64,000 nt of DNA, taken from the NCBI GenBank assembly GCA_021234155.1, contig JAJEKV010000072.1, positions 1,716,526 through 1,780,525 on the forward strand, given 5' to 3'. Shown in pieces: positions 11,011 through 22,056 of this stretch; positions within the stretch are counted from its first letter, which is position 1; the number at the start of each line of letters is the position of its first letter. A program made the position numbers and the translations under genes. Source of the stretch: Isoetes taiwanensis. Taxonomy: Eukaryota > Streptophyta > Lycopodiopsida > Isoetales > Isoetaceae. The notes under the pieces are model-generated. The model saw nothing but the letters and a program-made list of their open reading frames with translations, ran no database searches and was not told where the DNA came from.

Positions 11011-11211
11011 CAACAAGAGAATGGGCATTTAGCGACGTGGGGTTGCGACGTCTGGGTCACGTGACGTGACATTTGACGTGACCATGTCACGTCAATGCGA
11101 TGTCACGTCGCGTTCACGTCGCAGACACGTCGCAGACACGTGGTCAGACGTCCCATGGACGTGACCCAGACATCGCTACAGACGTCACTAAATGGCCTTT
11201 CTCCTGTTGTG
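11011..11211. mobile_element. CACTA-like miniature element (~200 bp)
   Basis: The ends are inverted: CACAACAAGAGAATGGGC...TTTAGCGACG on the left and its near-complement ending GTTGTG on the right. The start resembles the CACTACAAGAAAA ends of En/Spm (CACTA) elements, with T replaced by A. The interior is packed with GACGTC, CACGTC and GTCACG motifs, like the subterminal binding sites of that superfamily. The 3-bp flanks (ata / aca) are not identical. It directly adjoins the truncated isovaleryl-CoA dehydrogenase pseudogene. Confidence 0.6.
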
Positions 11212-11542
11212 ACATATTTTGAATGCACAGTTATACTACATCATGACAACAAAATGAAGTGCTGGTATTTTAGTTATAAATATAGCACAAAATCCTCCTT
11301 AGCATCTATAGAAGAGTGGCGCTATAACCCATCCAACCATTAATGTAGACGTCGCATGCGACGTCCTGTAAAAAGAATTAAAAAAATAAATAAATGTTTT
11401 GCTTAGATAATTACAATATGATGTACAAGAGGCAAAAGGCATGTCACCTTTTTTTTTAATTTGAAAATCGTGTATTGTATTTATATTTTTAAATAATCAC
11501 AAAAGACTCGTTAAGGGGAGTATCCACCCTTTTAGCCTAGAG

Positions 11543-13932
11543 CTAATCTCTATCAGACTCGGTGGAGTAGTCATCCGAGTAAGTGGTTTGAGGACGCTCA
11601 GCTTCAGGGTCGCGATTGGATGGCTCTCCACCAAAGTTCGACGCTCCCTCGTCGACCCCTCGCCCTGCGTCCTCGTCCAGGGCTTGGTTCATGTGTTCCA
11701 TTGCTTTCTATAAAAACCAGAAGAATATGGCATTAATGTAGTTCATAGAATTATAATAATTACATACAACGCACATTGGCATTCCCGTGATGTGGGATAG
11801 TTCCCTCTTCGTATAACTGTTGATATAGATAAACAGCTCCACGAGTAGTGGCTATTTGTACATGCTCCATATAGCCAGTACTATGACAATATGACGAGTA
11901 TTAGCTAATGACATTTAAAGTTCTTATTAAAATTAATGTGAACTAATATAGCTTTTACGAATCTATGGTGAAACCCTTTCCGACCGCCGGAGCCCAAATG
12001 AGAGGGAGTTCGTCCACTTGCAGTTGCTGCCGCAGTCCGTTCTCTATGTTTCTGTTCTGGATCCTTTGCACGTTCGAATGCGATCTGATTGCAAGGCACA
12101 CAACATTATCACAAGTTAAAGTGAACGAATGGCAAAAAAAATAAGAAATACCTATAACTAGAAAACATATTCTATTTCAAGGGTTTATGGAGATTAAGTG
12201 GTTTAGGGACTTTTGACGAATCGCCTTTTTTGCAATCCGAGTTCAGTTTATCAAGCACTCTTTGCCTTTGATATAAATCGATAGATCAATGCAATATTAA
12301 AATAATAAAAACAAGACTATGACTAGATCATGTACCTCCTTTTTCGTTGAAGCTCGCCCATCATCGAAACGAGCTTCTTCCAGTTAAAGCTCTTTGTTTT
12401 TTCTATCTCTGGGAAACTCTCTTTCATTTTATTTTGACGCTCTCTATTTCGCGTTGGTCATAAGCGCCAGGCCACTCCCCTAGACCACAGGGAGGCCATA
12501 AACGAGAGATATTGTTTGAAACCGCGTCCCTCAGTGTAGTATAAAAGACACTTCCGGAGTCATCCTTCTTAGGAAGATCGTCCCTGAAGCATAAATGGTG
12601 GGTATATAAAAGCGTGTTTATGTCTACCGTCAATATACATATCCTGTCCCGATAGGAAACTTTTGAGCACTTTACAATTTATTCTAAGTGAAGAGAATGA
12701 ACAAAACAACAAATTTAGATGGCAAAGTACTAATATTTGAGGTTGATATCTTAAATAATATGTTCACATAAAACTTTCACCAAAAAATTATTATTATTAT
12801 GATAGTCGGGTATATTCGGGGCCAAATCACACGCCGACTTACGTATCTAAAACAAAGCGAAATGGACGCTCTCCTTTAGTGACACGACGTCGTCGGGATC
12901 TGGACCTCTCCAAGTCAGGCGATTCACGATGTCCTTGGGATCCCGAACCCGATAATTCTGGTGATTCATGTCGTCGTCGCCCTCTTGAATGTTGTGAGTC
13001 CATTGTTCCACTACCTCTTGACCTGGGAAGTAAAGAAATGTTTGGTGCGTAGTGGATATATATTTACCTGTTGAAATCTCCCTCCAAGTTCCTTGCACCA
13101 GAAAAATCTATTCCCGTCTCATGCCTAGAACGGGAGTCCATACTACGTCTACCGACCTCAATATTCTCGCGAGAACGTGGAGGCCGATAATCAACACTAT
13201 GTCGATGGGGCATAGGAATTGATACATTTGGGGGAGGCTGCCTAACCGGCGTCGGTGTCAAAGAGGCAAAATATGCTGCAATTTGTTCTCTCTCAGCGGC
13301 AGACATGCTTGCGACGAAGGCGGGGAGCGGCGGAGGAGCTGCAGAAGCACAAATATCACGCAAAAAACAATCCATTTATTTATTATTTTTATAAAAGCTA
13401 TCTTAATACCCAAACCTGCTGCTGTAGTGACAGGTGGAGGTTGGCTACTTGGAACGTCAGCACGATTGCCCCTACCTCGTAGAGTCCTCCTCCTATTTTC
13501 TCTAAACTCTTCCCTTTCCTCTACACAACAAATTAAAACTCCATGCATAAACCTACATACCTAATTAGAGGGTAAAGCGTATAAAAACTATATAAATACT
13601 TACCTTCGTCTTTGTCATTCTCCCTACGATTGCGATTACCTTTATTCATCGCCGAGAAAAATAGCACACCTAGATCAAAAGAAATTATGAGAGAAACATT
13701 TGATAACCATGAATGATATGGTTGCAATAATAGGATGATACTTACAAACTATACAGATCATAAATAGTACTTTGATGGTTTGAAATGTGCTACCAATGAG
13801 CCCCGGCATCGCTACTGCAGTCTTGACCGTCTTGACCGGGGGCGGAGGGGGAGACGCATAATGCCACGAATATCGCATCAGGAGAAAGATAGCCACAATG
13901 AGAAAGACCGCTAAGAGTTGAGCCTCCGCCAT
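11543..13932 (-). CDS. Multi-exon gene of unknown function, Arg/Ser-rich centre
   Basis: Reading the - strand from an ATG at 13932, the first exon gives a hydrophobic segment (LLAVFLIVAIFLLM) then a Pro run. Short exons follow, joined at canonical sites: one near 13610-13675 (LFFSAMNKGNRNRREN), a basic RRRTLRGRGN exon, a PPPLPAF...AAYFASLTP exon (13075-13340), an Arg/Ser-rich exon (SRSRRRRVTKGERPFRF, about 12842-13020), then pieces at 12345-12640, 11945-12085 and 11770-11880, and a last acidic exon ending YSTESDRD at the stop at 11543. The order, with a conserved-looking FHHRFVKA block and acidic tail, loosely recalls the plant Ptta/En-Spm accessory transposase family. A CACTA-like terminus lies beside it. 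I do not claim that identity. Confidence 0.4.
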
Positions 13933-14039
13933 GACTATATATATTAATTTGAACATAACGAGAATTAGCGAGAGAAAAGCTTTGAACAAATATCTATACC
14001 TAAATTTATATTCTTATCTTTATATTCTCGTATATATGT

Positions 14040-14350
14040 ATGGGGTGCATATCGAACTCTAGGTTGGCATATTATCAGGCCATGTATCATGTCATACATC
14101 GAACCCTAAATTATCCCACGTGGCATTTTTAGTGCCACATCATGAAACCCTACATTGCGTGTGGCACATCATCAAACCCTAGGTTGTGTCACGTGGCGAC
14201 TTCGTATTGCCACATCATAGTAAGTGCCATGTCATCAAACCCTAGCTTGCGTGTGCCACATCATCAAACCCTAGATTGTGCCACATGGCATTTACAATCT
14301 AGGGTTTGATGATGTAGCACACAAAACCTAGGGTTTGACGTCTGTAGCGA
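14040..14350. repeat. CATCAAACCCTAG motif array
   Basis: About five direct and two inverted copies of a CACATCATCAAACCCTAG motif, spaced roughly 30-60 bp and alternating with CACGTGGC and TGCCACAT boxes. The inverted copies are at about 14303-14335, next to GACGTCTGTAGCGAC, a motif shared with the miniature element at 11011. It lies just upstream of the - strand gene at 11543-13932, so it could be its promoter or a transposon subterminal region. Confidence 0.7.
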
Positions 14351-14497
14351 CACTTTATCTACAAGTTATGATTAATAATTTATTTACCATTAATAATAAT
14401 TTTTTTCATTAATAAATTACTTTTCCATTAGTAATTTTGAATAAAAAACATTTATTTGTTGCAACAAGCCTCAAATAGGAAGACAAAATTATATTAA

Positions 14498-16028
14498 TCA
14501 CTTCTTGCAAGCATTTAACAGTAGCTTAGCCATCTCAAGTGGATCACCACACTTCATATGTCGTCTCTCTCTCACAACTATATCAGAAGAAAGCCTTGCT
14601 GTTTTGAACACATCGATGACGCTAAGAATAGATGGGCGATCCATGTGCACCAGCTCTCTATCCATCATCATTTGGACCTTCATATGTTGGATGATGTCCA
14701 ATGTGCTAGAGTATCGGTCGGTTGGGTTTATCTCAACACACAACCCCATAAGCCGCATTGCCGGGACAAAATCAAGGAGCATCTTGTAAATGTAGCCCAG
14801 GGAATATATGTCAGATATCCCATGCCCCCATGATGCTTGGTCATCTGATGATGATATAAAAACTCTCTTCTCCCACCAAGGATATCGCACCGTTCCATCT
14901 TGTAGTGTATAACGGCTCTTCAACTTGGGCATTCGCTCCTTGCAAAAAAAACAGAGGGTCGTGTCCCAATCTCCAATAGCCACCTACACATTTGCAATGG
15001 GAATCATCAAAATGGAGTTTGACCCTTTTGCAATTGAGCTTTGTGTGTGTCCAACCTGGAGCGTGGATGGCATAGACTCCTTCCGCAAGAGCGAGAGTTA
15101 TTTCTGGGATGTACTTATACACGAGTCTCATTTTGGCTTTCCACTCCGCACTTATCTTCATATCAGCCCTTCTTGGAGCACTATGCATTGCATTTGACCA
15201 TCTCCTATAAGAAGAGAATTGGCTCGGAAGATGGTCAAGTAATTCTGCAAAGGTTCCTCCATTCATGAATGGCAAGACTACCATTGGTCCCTGTGGCTCA
15301 TCTCCACAAAAGACCTCAGGGGCATGTCCAAGGGGTGTGGCCAATGCTGGACTTGGGCTCTTGAAACGGATATACTTGTCAGCCAACGACCATGATGCAG
15401 CTCTATCTTGGCCTCTCCACACAATGCCAGTATAATAGTCATCTGCATTAAAGTACAGGGTTCCCAAGATCTGGATTTGGTATATCTGGCAGTCTTGTTT
15501 ACTACCAATGCACTTTACAACGTTTACAGCATCCACATGAATGCTATCAATAAATGCAGCACATTTATCATGACCATGTAATGATAATCTAGCCCCTGCA
15601 CCAATAGAGCTCCCACTATGGATAAGACTATCTAACTCTTTCACCTGTTCATCTTTGAGACTGCTACTGGCCATCTTGTGATCTTTGCGTCGGACCTTTG
15701 CACTTCGCCACGAATTAGCCCATCGTCCCACGTATGCCTCAGCATGGGGGCTCATAAGTGGCACTTTATACTTAAGTAGCGTCCTCAATTCTGGCTCAGG
15801 ATTGCAAACCCAAGACTTTAAGTTCTTTCTCATCATATCTTGCAACTCAGACTCATGCTCTGACCACCTCCCACATAATTCAGACCGACATTCTTTCTCA
15901 ACTGATGCTATAAAACGGTTAATTCGCTCATCGGTTTGTATATGCCTATTCGGGTCGGTCTGTGCACATATTTGATTGATGAGTATGCGCCTAATTTCAC
16001 TAAGCATCTCTGTCCTTACTGAGGCCAT
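14498..16028 (-). pseudogene. Degenerate protein-kinase-like gene with frameshift
   Basis: Start at the ATG 16028 (MASVRTEM); the frame is open to about 14980 and continues in another frame to the stop at 14498. The C-terminal half has kinase-like order: VVLPFMNGGTFAELLDHL (hinge and first C-lobe helix), PEITLALAEGVYAIHAPGWTH (catalytic-loop helix), AIGDWD where DFG is expected, SDIYSLGYIYKMLLD (DxxSxG helix) and NPTDRYSSTLDII (subdomain XI Arg). The HRD Asp/Asn and normal DFG are not seen, so it looks like a pseudokinase. The frames part at about 14980, where an extra 7 bases (tgtgtag) would explain the shift. The N-terminal ~180 residues are unrecognised. Confidence 0.5.
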
Positions 16029-16173
16029 TTTTATGCCTACAAACAAAACAAAATAATGAATACAAAAGCCAAGCATGCGCAAAGTAAATGCAACATAATA
16101 CGACAATATCAAACATGTATGCAGACCATATAATCATTACTTATAACATGCCCTATGGCGACTCATACCTTAT

Positions 16174-16184
16174 CCCCCCCCCAA

Positions 16185-16222
<38 letters not shown>
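16174..16222. repeat. Poly-C then poly-A run
   Basis: A run of C followed, after AAAGC, by about 35 A residues. No LINE or SINE body is recognisable beside it. Confidence 0.8.
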
Positions 16223-16224
<2 letters not shown>

Positions 16225-16674
16225 AAATAGGTTAGACTAGGGTATTCGGACCCACGGTCAATTTACATTCGTATTACTAGTTAATTAGTTAGCAGATAGT
16301 CCCAAAATTTAGTTAACTTTTTTAACACCATTAAGTACATTCTCTCAAACCTTATAGTATTTTGCAAGCCTTAATATACAGTATACAAAAACTTGTACAT
16401 GCATACCCCACAAATGAGGATCGCTATGTACGGTCCAGATCTTGGAATAAAGGGCAAATATGCCCATCCGACAGCTCTCGTTGCCCGGAGTAACCTCCCG
16501 TGTGAATATGCACCCAAACCAAAGGGGGTTTAAGGGGGATTTTAATTTAAATGTGTTAAATGCAATGGTTTGTGTTAATAATGTTAATGGTAGTTGTGTG
16601 TTAATTGTTATATTAAAAAAAAAATTGGCCCCTTTGGGGCCTTAAGGATGGTGTAAGGGCCAGAAAAGGGGCCA

Positions 16675-17480
16675 GTTCAAGCCATCTGTTAGAGCTGCCA
16701 GATTGGCACATGCATCCAAAGCAGTCGCATAAGTGTATTTATCTGGTTTCACCCCTTCAGCATTCATTTAATTGAAAAATTCCAAAGCCTTCTTATTATT
16801 TCCATTCTGCACATATGCTCCAAGCATACTTGTCCATGAGATAACATCACGGTAATGCATTTCATCAAACAATTGTGTTGCATTCTTAACATCTCCACAA
16901 TAAGCATATGCTACAAAACAACAACAAGGTCTCCTTCAAAACCCATGGCAACAATGTTCTGATGGATCTTCTTTCCAGTTACCAGATCCATCATAGCAGC
17001 ACAAGCATGAAGAGCACTCACATAAGTGACTTTATCAGGGACTATGCCCTCCAGCTAGCTGCATTTGCCTAAAAAATTCAAGTGTTTGATTCTCATGTCC
17101 ATTCTGTGTACATGCTGCAATTATGGAGTTCCATGACACTAGATCATGGAGAGGCATTTTATGAAAAATATTCTGGGCCTCTTGGATGCTCCCTTGTTGG
17201 GAAAATGCTGCTAACATTGAATTCCAGGAGACTACATCACGACGGGGCATCTTTTCAAATACCATTTTAACGCCATCTAGGCTTCCAAGTCTTACATAGA
17301 CCCCAAGCGTAAGGTTCCAGGAGAGAGAATACATTGGGTTCCTGAATAGACTCAAATACTGCCTGAACATCCTTCAAAGCTCCACATCTACCATACATTT
17401 CTACAAGCAAAATCCATGCAATGCAATCTATAGAGGCGTGTTTTCCCTGAATCAAAAGCTTGAAATGTGATAGTGTTACC
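16675..17480 (-). pseudogene. PPR protein pseudogene (PLS type)
   Basis: On the - strand, successive PPR motifs are readable: VEMYGRCGALKDVQAVFESI, GVYVRLGSLDGVKMVFEKMP, DVVSWNSMLAAFSQQGSIQEA, DLVSWNSIIAACTQNGHE, then in shifted frames DKVTYVSALHACAAMMDL and VISWTSMLGAYVQNGN. The alternating ~31-36 residue spacing is that of PLS-class PPR proteins, which bind organelle RNA for editing. Frames change at about 17040 and 17340, and there is no start or C-terminal E/DYW domain here, so it is a decayed fragment. Confidence 0.8.
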
Positions 17481-17519
17481 AGTAGAAGCTGATCTGCAAG
17501 CGCTAAAAGAAATTTCGGC

Positions 17520-18840
17520 CCAAAACGATTGTTTTACCCCTCGAAACAGCAAGAGATACAGCAAGGGATGATATAATTCATGCTAATCAGATGATTACCT
17601 GAAGTTGCAACAGGAGGAGTGTCACAGATCAACGACTTGAAGTCCGGAACTGGGTGCTAGAGAAGAGAAATAGTCTACTGTCCACTACCGTCATCACTAT
17701 CAGCACCACCATCATGGCTTAAACTTTCATAGATTGGCAAGCATCTGCTTCAAGCACTCAGGTAGCTCTCTGCTGGAACCGGTTAAGCTCTGCCCAAATC
17801 CGATGCTGCCAGAAGCATAAGAAACATAAAACGTAACTTTGCCCTAAAACACATTGCTTTGAACCATCTGCTTCAAGCTCGTATGCTGGAACCGGGCACT
17901 CAGGTAGCTCGTATGCTAAAACTGGTTAAGCTCTGCTCATCGGCCATTCCAAGTTTCTCCATCAGGCTCTATGAGACCTGCTTGAATCCGACCCACAAAA
18001 CCACGCCCCATGTTATAAGATCTGCCACCATTTTTTATGAAGAAGCTTCTCTCTGCAACGACGATCTGTTTAAATGGTAGCTTAATCATCGAGATCCCTT
18101 ATAGCAAAAACCATAACCCAGAGACCTAATTTTGGAGTTAACAAGAACCCTAAAATGAGCTGCTCGAGCTTTGCATGTCGAGCAAAATAAAATGTAATAC
18201 GAAAAAATAGAACTTAACGGAAAAATATATGATATATGGGTCTACACTATTGAAAAGAGGCATTAAAATTAATTCAAGCGTAAGCAAATACAATGCGCAC
18301 TCTAGATGTACTAATTAGTAGGCCTTGTGCAATACGCCCATCAAATCATATAAAAACCATTGGAAAAACCGTACAAAAATACAAAAAAAACCCCCTGTTA
18401 TTATGCTACGTATTCGGATTAGTTAGCAAAATTAACTGAAAGTTAACTAAATTAGAAATTAGCACTAAAAGTTAAATCACCCCATAGAGGTCACTTTAAG
18501 TTTAGTTAATTGTGCTTATAATTTTTTTTGCCTTTGGCTAACTTAACTAGACATGTTCGAAATAATTTAGTTAACTAGTTAAGTTATTTTTTAACCAAAG
18601 TTTTTAGTGCGAAATAGTATTACATTAAGTTAGCCTAACTTATTTTTTTAACTAGCTTTTATGTGAAGGAAATCATCCAGTTACTGTTAACTTACGATAA
18701 ACATAACTTAACTGAACTTGACCATGGGTGCGAATAGACCCTTACTCGGATCAAAAGCTAGATTTGGCTAGATAATAGAGGAGGCTTTGGACTGATGGAA
18801 TAAGCTAGATAGACTAGATTAGATCGGCTGGATTAGGATA
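17520..18840. other. No gene seen
   Basis: The left part repeats a few phrases (TGCTTCAAGC, CACTCAGGTAGCTC) in a short imperfect duplication near 17730-17930. The right part (18400-18740) is AT-rich with many TTAACTAG/AGTTAACT words. No coding region, RNA gene or clear element end is supported. Confidence 0.4.
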
Positions 18841-18844
18841 GAGT

Positions 18845-19405
18845 ATGATTAGGACCCGAACACGTGGTCCTCCCCACTCATGGTGGAGCCGAGCATGCCC
18901 TTTCCGTAGCCACCTCTACCTAAAAATAATAACATCTGGTCCCCTCCACTCATGGTGGAGCTGACCATGTCCCTGCCCTAGCTACCTCTACCTAAAACTG
19001 ACAATAAATGTGAACTAAGGCCTGAACACCTGGTCCTCCCCACTTATGGTGGAGCCGACCATGTCCTTGTCGTAGCCACATCTACCTAAGAATGAGAAGA
19101 AAAGTGGACTTGGACCCGGACACCTGGTCCTCTCCGCTTGAGGTGGAGCCGACCGTGCCCTTGAACAAGCCACTACAATTTTATTTTAAACCTAAGAAAT
19201 AACAAGTGGAACTGGAAGTGGACTTGAACCCGGGTACGTGGTCCTCTCCACTCTAGGTGGAACCGACCGTGCCCTGGAACAAGCCACTCTTTAACCTAGG
19301 AAAAATTTATGATTGTAGTGAAAGTGGACTTCGAACCTGGGTACATGGTCCTCTCCACTCTAGGTGGAGCCGACCCGTGCCCTTGAACAAGCCACTCCAT
19401 CAATT
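18845..19405. repeat. ~110-130 bp tandem repeat array
   Basis: Five to six imperfect copies of a unit built around GGTCCTCTCCACTC, then AGGTGGAGCCGACC, then TGCCCTTGAACAAGCCAC. The middle contains a small hairpin (CTCCAC/GTGGAG). Spacers between units are AT-rich and vary. Confidence 0.85.
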
Positions 19406-19544
19406 TGTTTAACCTACTTAAAACTATAAAAATAAAATGCAAGTGCAATCAACTACTTACCAAAAGAAGGACGTGTGTACACAAGATCTTGTCGGGTCTA
19501 AATCGTAATAGAAAGCTGCAACAGAAGTAACAAAGCATTAGAAG

Positions 19545-19990
19545 AATAAGAACAAAGAAGAAAAAGATCGAAGAAGAAAGAAAGGAAAAAAAGGGGGGGG
19601 GATAGTAAACAAGAGATAGAAATAAAACAAGAGAAAGAAATAGGAGAAGAAATAAAAGAATAGAGGGGAAGAAATAAGGATAGAATAGAGAAGAAATAAG
19701 AGATGAAAGAAGAAAGAATGAAGAAAAAAAGAGGAAATAAGAGAAGGGAAGGGAATAGAATGGAAGGAAGAAATAAGGGAAGGGAAATAAAATGATCGAA
19801 AGGAAAGTGAGGAAGCAATGAAAAAGAATGAAGAATAAGAAACAAATGAAGAAATGAAATGAAAAAGAATGAAGAATAAGAAATGAAAAATAAGGAAGGG
19901 AAGAGAAAAAAGAAATGAGGGAAGGGAGGGGAAAGAATGAGGAATGAGAAAGTATGAGAAAGAATGGAAATGAGAACATTGGAATTAGAA
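19545..19990. repeat. Polypurine (GA-rich) tract
   Basis: About 440 bp almost free of C and low in T on the + strand, made of GAAAAAG, AAGAAATAAG and GGAAGGGAA words. Frames on the other strand encode only Phe/Ser/Leu low-complexity sequence. It abuts the first copy of the direct duplication. Confidence 0.85.
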
Positions 19991-20004
19991 AAGAAATGAA
20001 CTTG

Positions 20005-20840
20005 GTCCCCAGGGCAATGTCGACGTTGAGTCCATTGGCAGAGCCAAATCACGGTTTCGGAGAGGGGAGATCGCCCGTCCGTCCCCAGAGCCTTGGGGAG
20101 AGGAAATTCGGGGCAAGCAGCTTTCGGGGGTATTTTAGGGTCCGTGCTCTGGCGTCAACACCCTCAACTCCACTTCAAGACACGGTGCAAGGTCCCGGCC
20201 GAATCTGACAAGGAGAGGACCTCCGAAACGTAAATCGTATGGGTTGCCAGGTTCTAGAAGGGTTTGTGTTTTGGGGGCCGAGTTTTGGTTTGTTGCAGTT
20301 GGACGTGGCCGAGAAGCTGCGGCCGAGAACACGGAGCAAGGGGAACTGACGGAATGGAGTTTGGGCCTGTCCTCCTCCCGATGTGGCAATTAGAAGTCGG
20401 GGGGGGCTTTTGCAGTGGCAAGACATTCATAAATTCGTAATTAATGCATTGTATGAAAATAAATTCTGATTTTTTGCCAACTGGATTCCTAATTCATCTC
20501 CAGCACACAGCCCAATTTTCGGAATTTTTGGAGAAGGTCTAGGTCAAAGGGTTAGCATTAGAACGGTCGGGGCAGCCCGTTGCGGGGCAACCGAGCTGGC
20601 ACCCTTCCCCAAGTCAAACAAGGCCAGGACCTTGCAGGGCTCCCTCACAAGAGGGGAGAGTCCGGACCCCAGGAGGCGGGATCCAAAAAAGTTCCCGAGG
20701 CAGCCCTTCCTGGCAGCGCTCCCCCGGGGGGCCGCACACTAATGACCACCCTCCCGGAGCCCTGTTCCCCTATCTGACCGTTGGATCCTCCATTCAGGGG
20801 CCCCTCTTCGAGAAAGCCCAAAAGATTCAGATCGGTTCGG
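20005..20840. repeat. Direct duplication, copy 1 (~830 bp, GC-rich)
   Basis: It runs from CTTGGTCCCCAGGGCAATG to about CAAAAGATTCAGATC and is repeated at 21125-21960 with a few percent of changes (offset about 1.1 kb). The copy has no convincing gene; open frames on both strands are only about 65-85 codons and differ between copies. The two could be LTRs or subterminal parts of a transposon; no PBS or TG..CA ends were recognised. Confidence 0.75.
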
Positions 20841-21124
20841 GAGAACTTGTCAAACCGCGGAGCGTCCTGAGGTCGGCCTTGTAGGAACCGCAGTGTTTTG
20901 TCGTTCGGGCACCGGGGAGGCTCCGGAATGGCAAATCGACCTCGCCAAGTCGTCCGGAATGTTGAAATTACCCTAGCAAGTTACAAGGTCGGTTTTGCAA
21001 AAGAAAGAAACACTCACGCCCTCCACGACACTATCCGGAATCCACATCCTAGGCCAATTGACTATGAGTGTGCTGGACATGAGCTACTTTGGCACTTCTT
21101 GGAGGTCGGGTGATCTTCTGGCCA

Positions 21125-21960
21125 CGGAACTTGGTCCTCATGGCAATGTCGACATTCTGAGTCCATTAACGGAGCCAAATCACGGCTCCGGAGAGGGGAG
21201 GTCGCCCGTCCGTCCACAGGGCCTTGGGAAGAAGAAACTCGGGGCAAGCAGCTTCCGGGGGGATTATAGGGTCTGTGCTCTGGCCTCAACACCCCCACTC
21301 CACGTCAAGACACGGCACAAGGTCACGGCCGAATCTGACAAGGAGAGGGCCTCCGAAACGTAAACGCTGTGGGTTGCCAGGTTCTAGAAGGGTTTGCGTT
21401 TTGGGGGCCGAGTTTTGGTCTGTCGCAGTTGGGACGTGGCCAAGAAGTTGCGGCCGAGAACGCGGAGCAAGGGGAACTGACGGAACGGAGTTTGGGCCTG
21501 TCCTCCTCCCAATGTGGTAATTAGAAGTCGGGGGGGTGCTTTTGCAGTGGCAAGACATTCATAAATTCGTAATTAATGCATTGTACGAAAATAAATTCTG
21601 ATTTTTTTGCCAACTGGATTCCTAATTCATCTCCAGCACACAGCCCAATTTTTGGAATTTTCGGAGAAGGTCTAAGTCAAAGGGTTAGCATTTGAACAGT
21701 CCGGGCAGCCCGTTGCAGGGCAACTGAGCTGGCACCCTTCCCCAAGTCAAAGGAGGCCAGGACCTTTCAGGGCTCCCTCACAAGAGGGGAGAGTCCGGAC
21801 CCCAGGAGGCGGGATCCAAAAAAGTTCCCGAGGCAGCCCTTCCTGGCAGCGCTCCCCCGGGGGGCCGCACGCTAATCACCACCCTCCCGAAGCCCGGTTC
21901 CCTTATCCGACCGTTGGATCCTCCGTTCAGGGGCCCCTCTTCGGGAAGGCCCAAAGACGG
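21125..21960. repeat. Direct duplication, copy 2
   Basis: Second copy of the GC-rich unit at 20005-20840, from CTTGGTCCTCATGGCAATG. The end differs: its last 53 bp are repeated in inverted form (21904-22027). Confidence 0.75.
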
Positions 21961-22027
21961 ACCGATCTGGAATCTTTTGGGCCTTCCCGAAGAGGGGCCC
22001 CTGAACGGAGGATCCAACGGTCGGATA
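21904..22027. repeat. 53-bp inverted repeat (hairpin)
   Basis: The arm 21904-21956 (TATCCGACCGTTGGATCC...CCCAAAG) is matched by its reverse complement at 21974-22027, with one extra T and a 17-bp loop. Confidence 0.9.
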
Positions 22028-22056
22028 GGCTAGACCCTTCTCATCGAAGGTCATTC

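Noticed and set aside
18845-19405. CRISPR-like array
   Set aside because: Units are ~110-130 bp with degenerate cores, in a plant genome; no spacer/repeat pattern.
19449-20052. Phe/Ser/Leu-rich - strand frames that look like membrane proteins
   Set aside because: Shadow of the polypurine tract.
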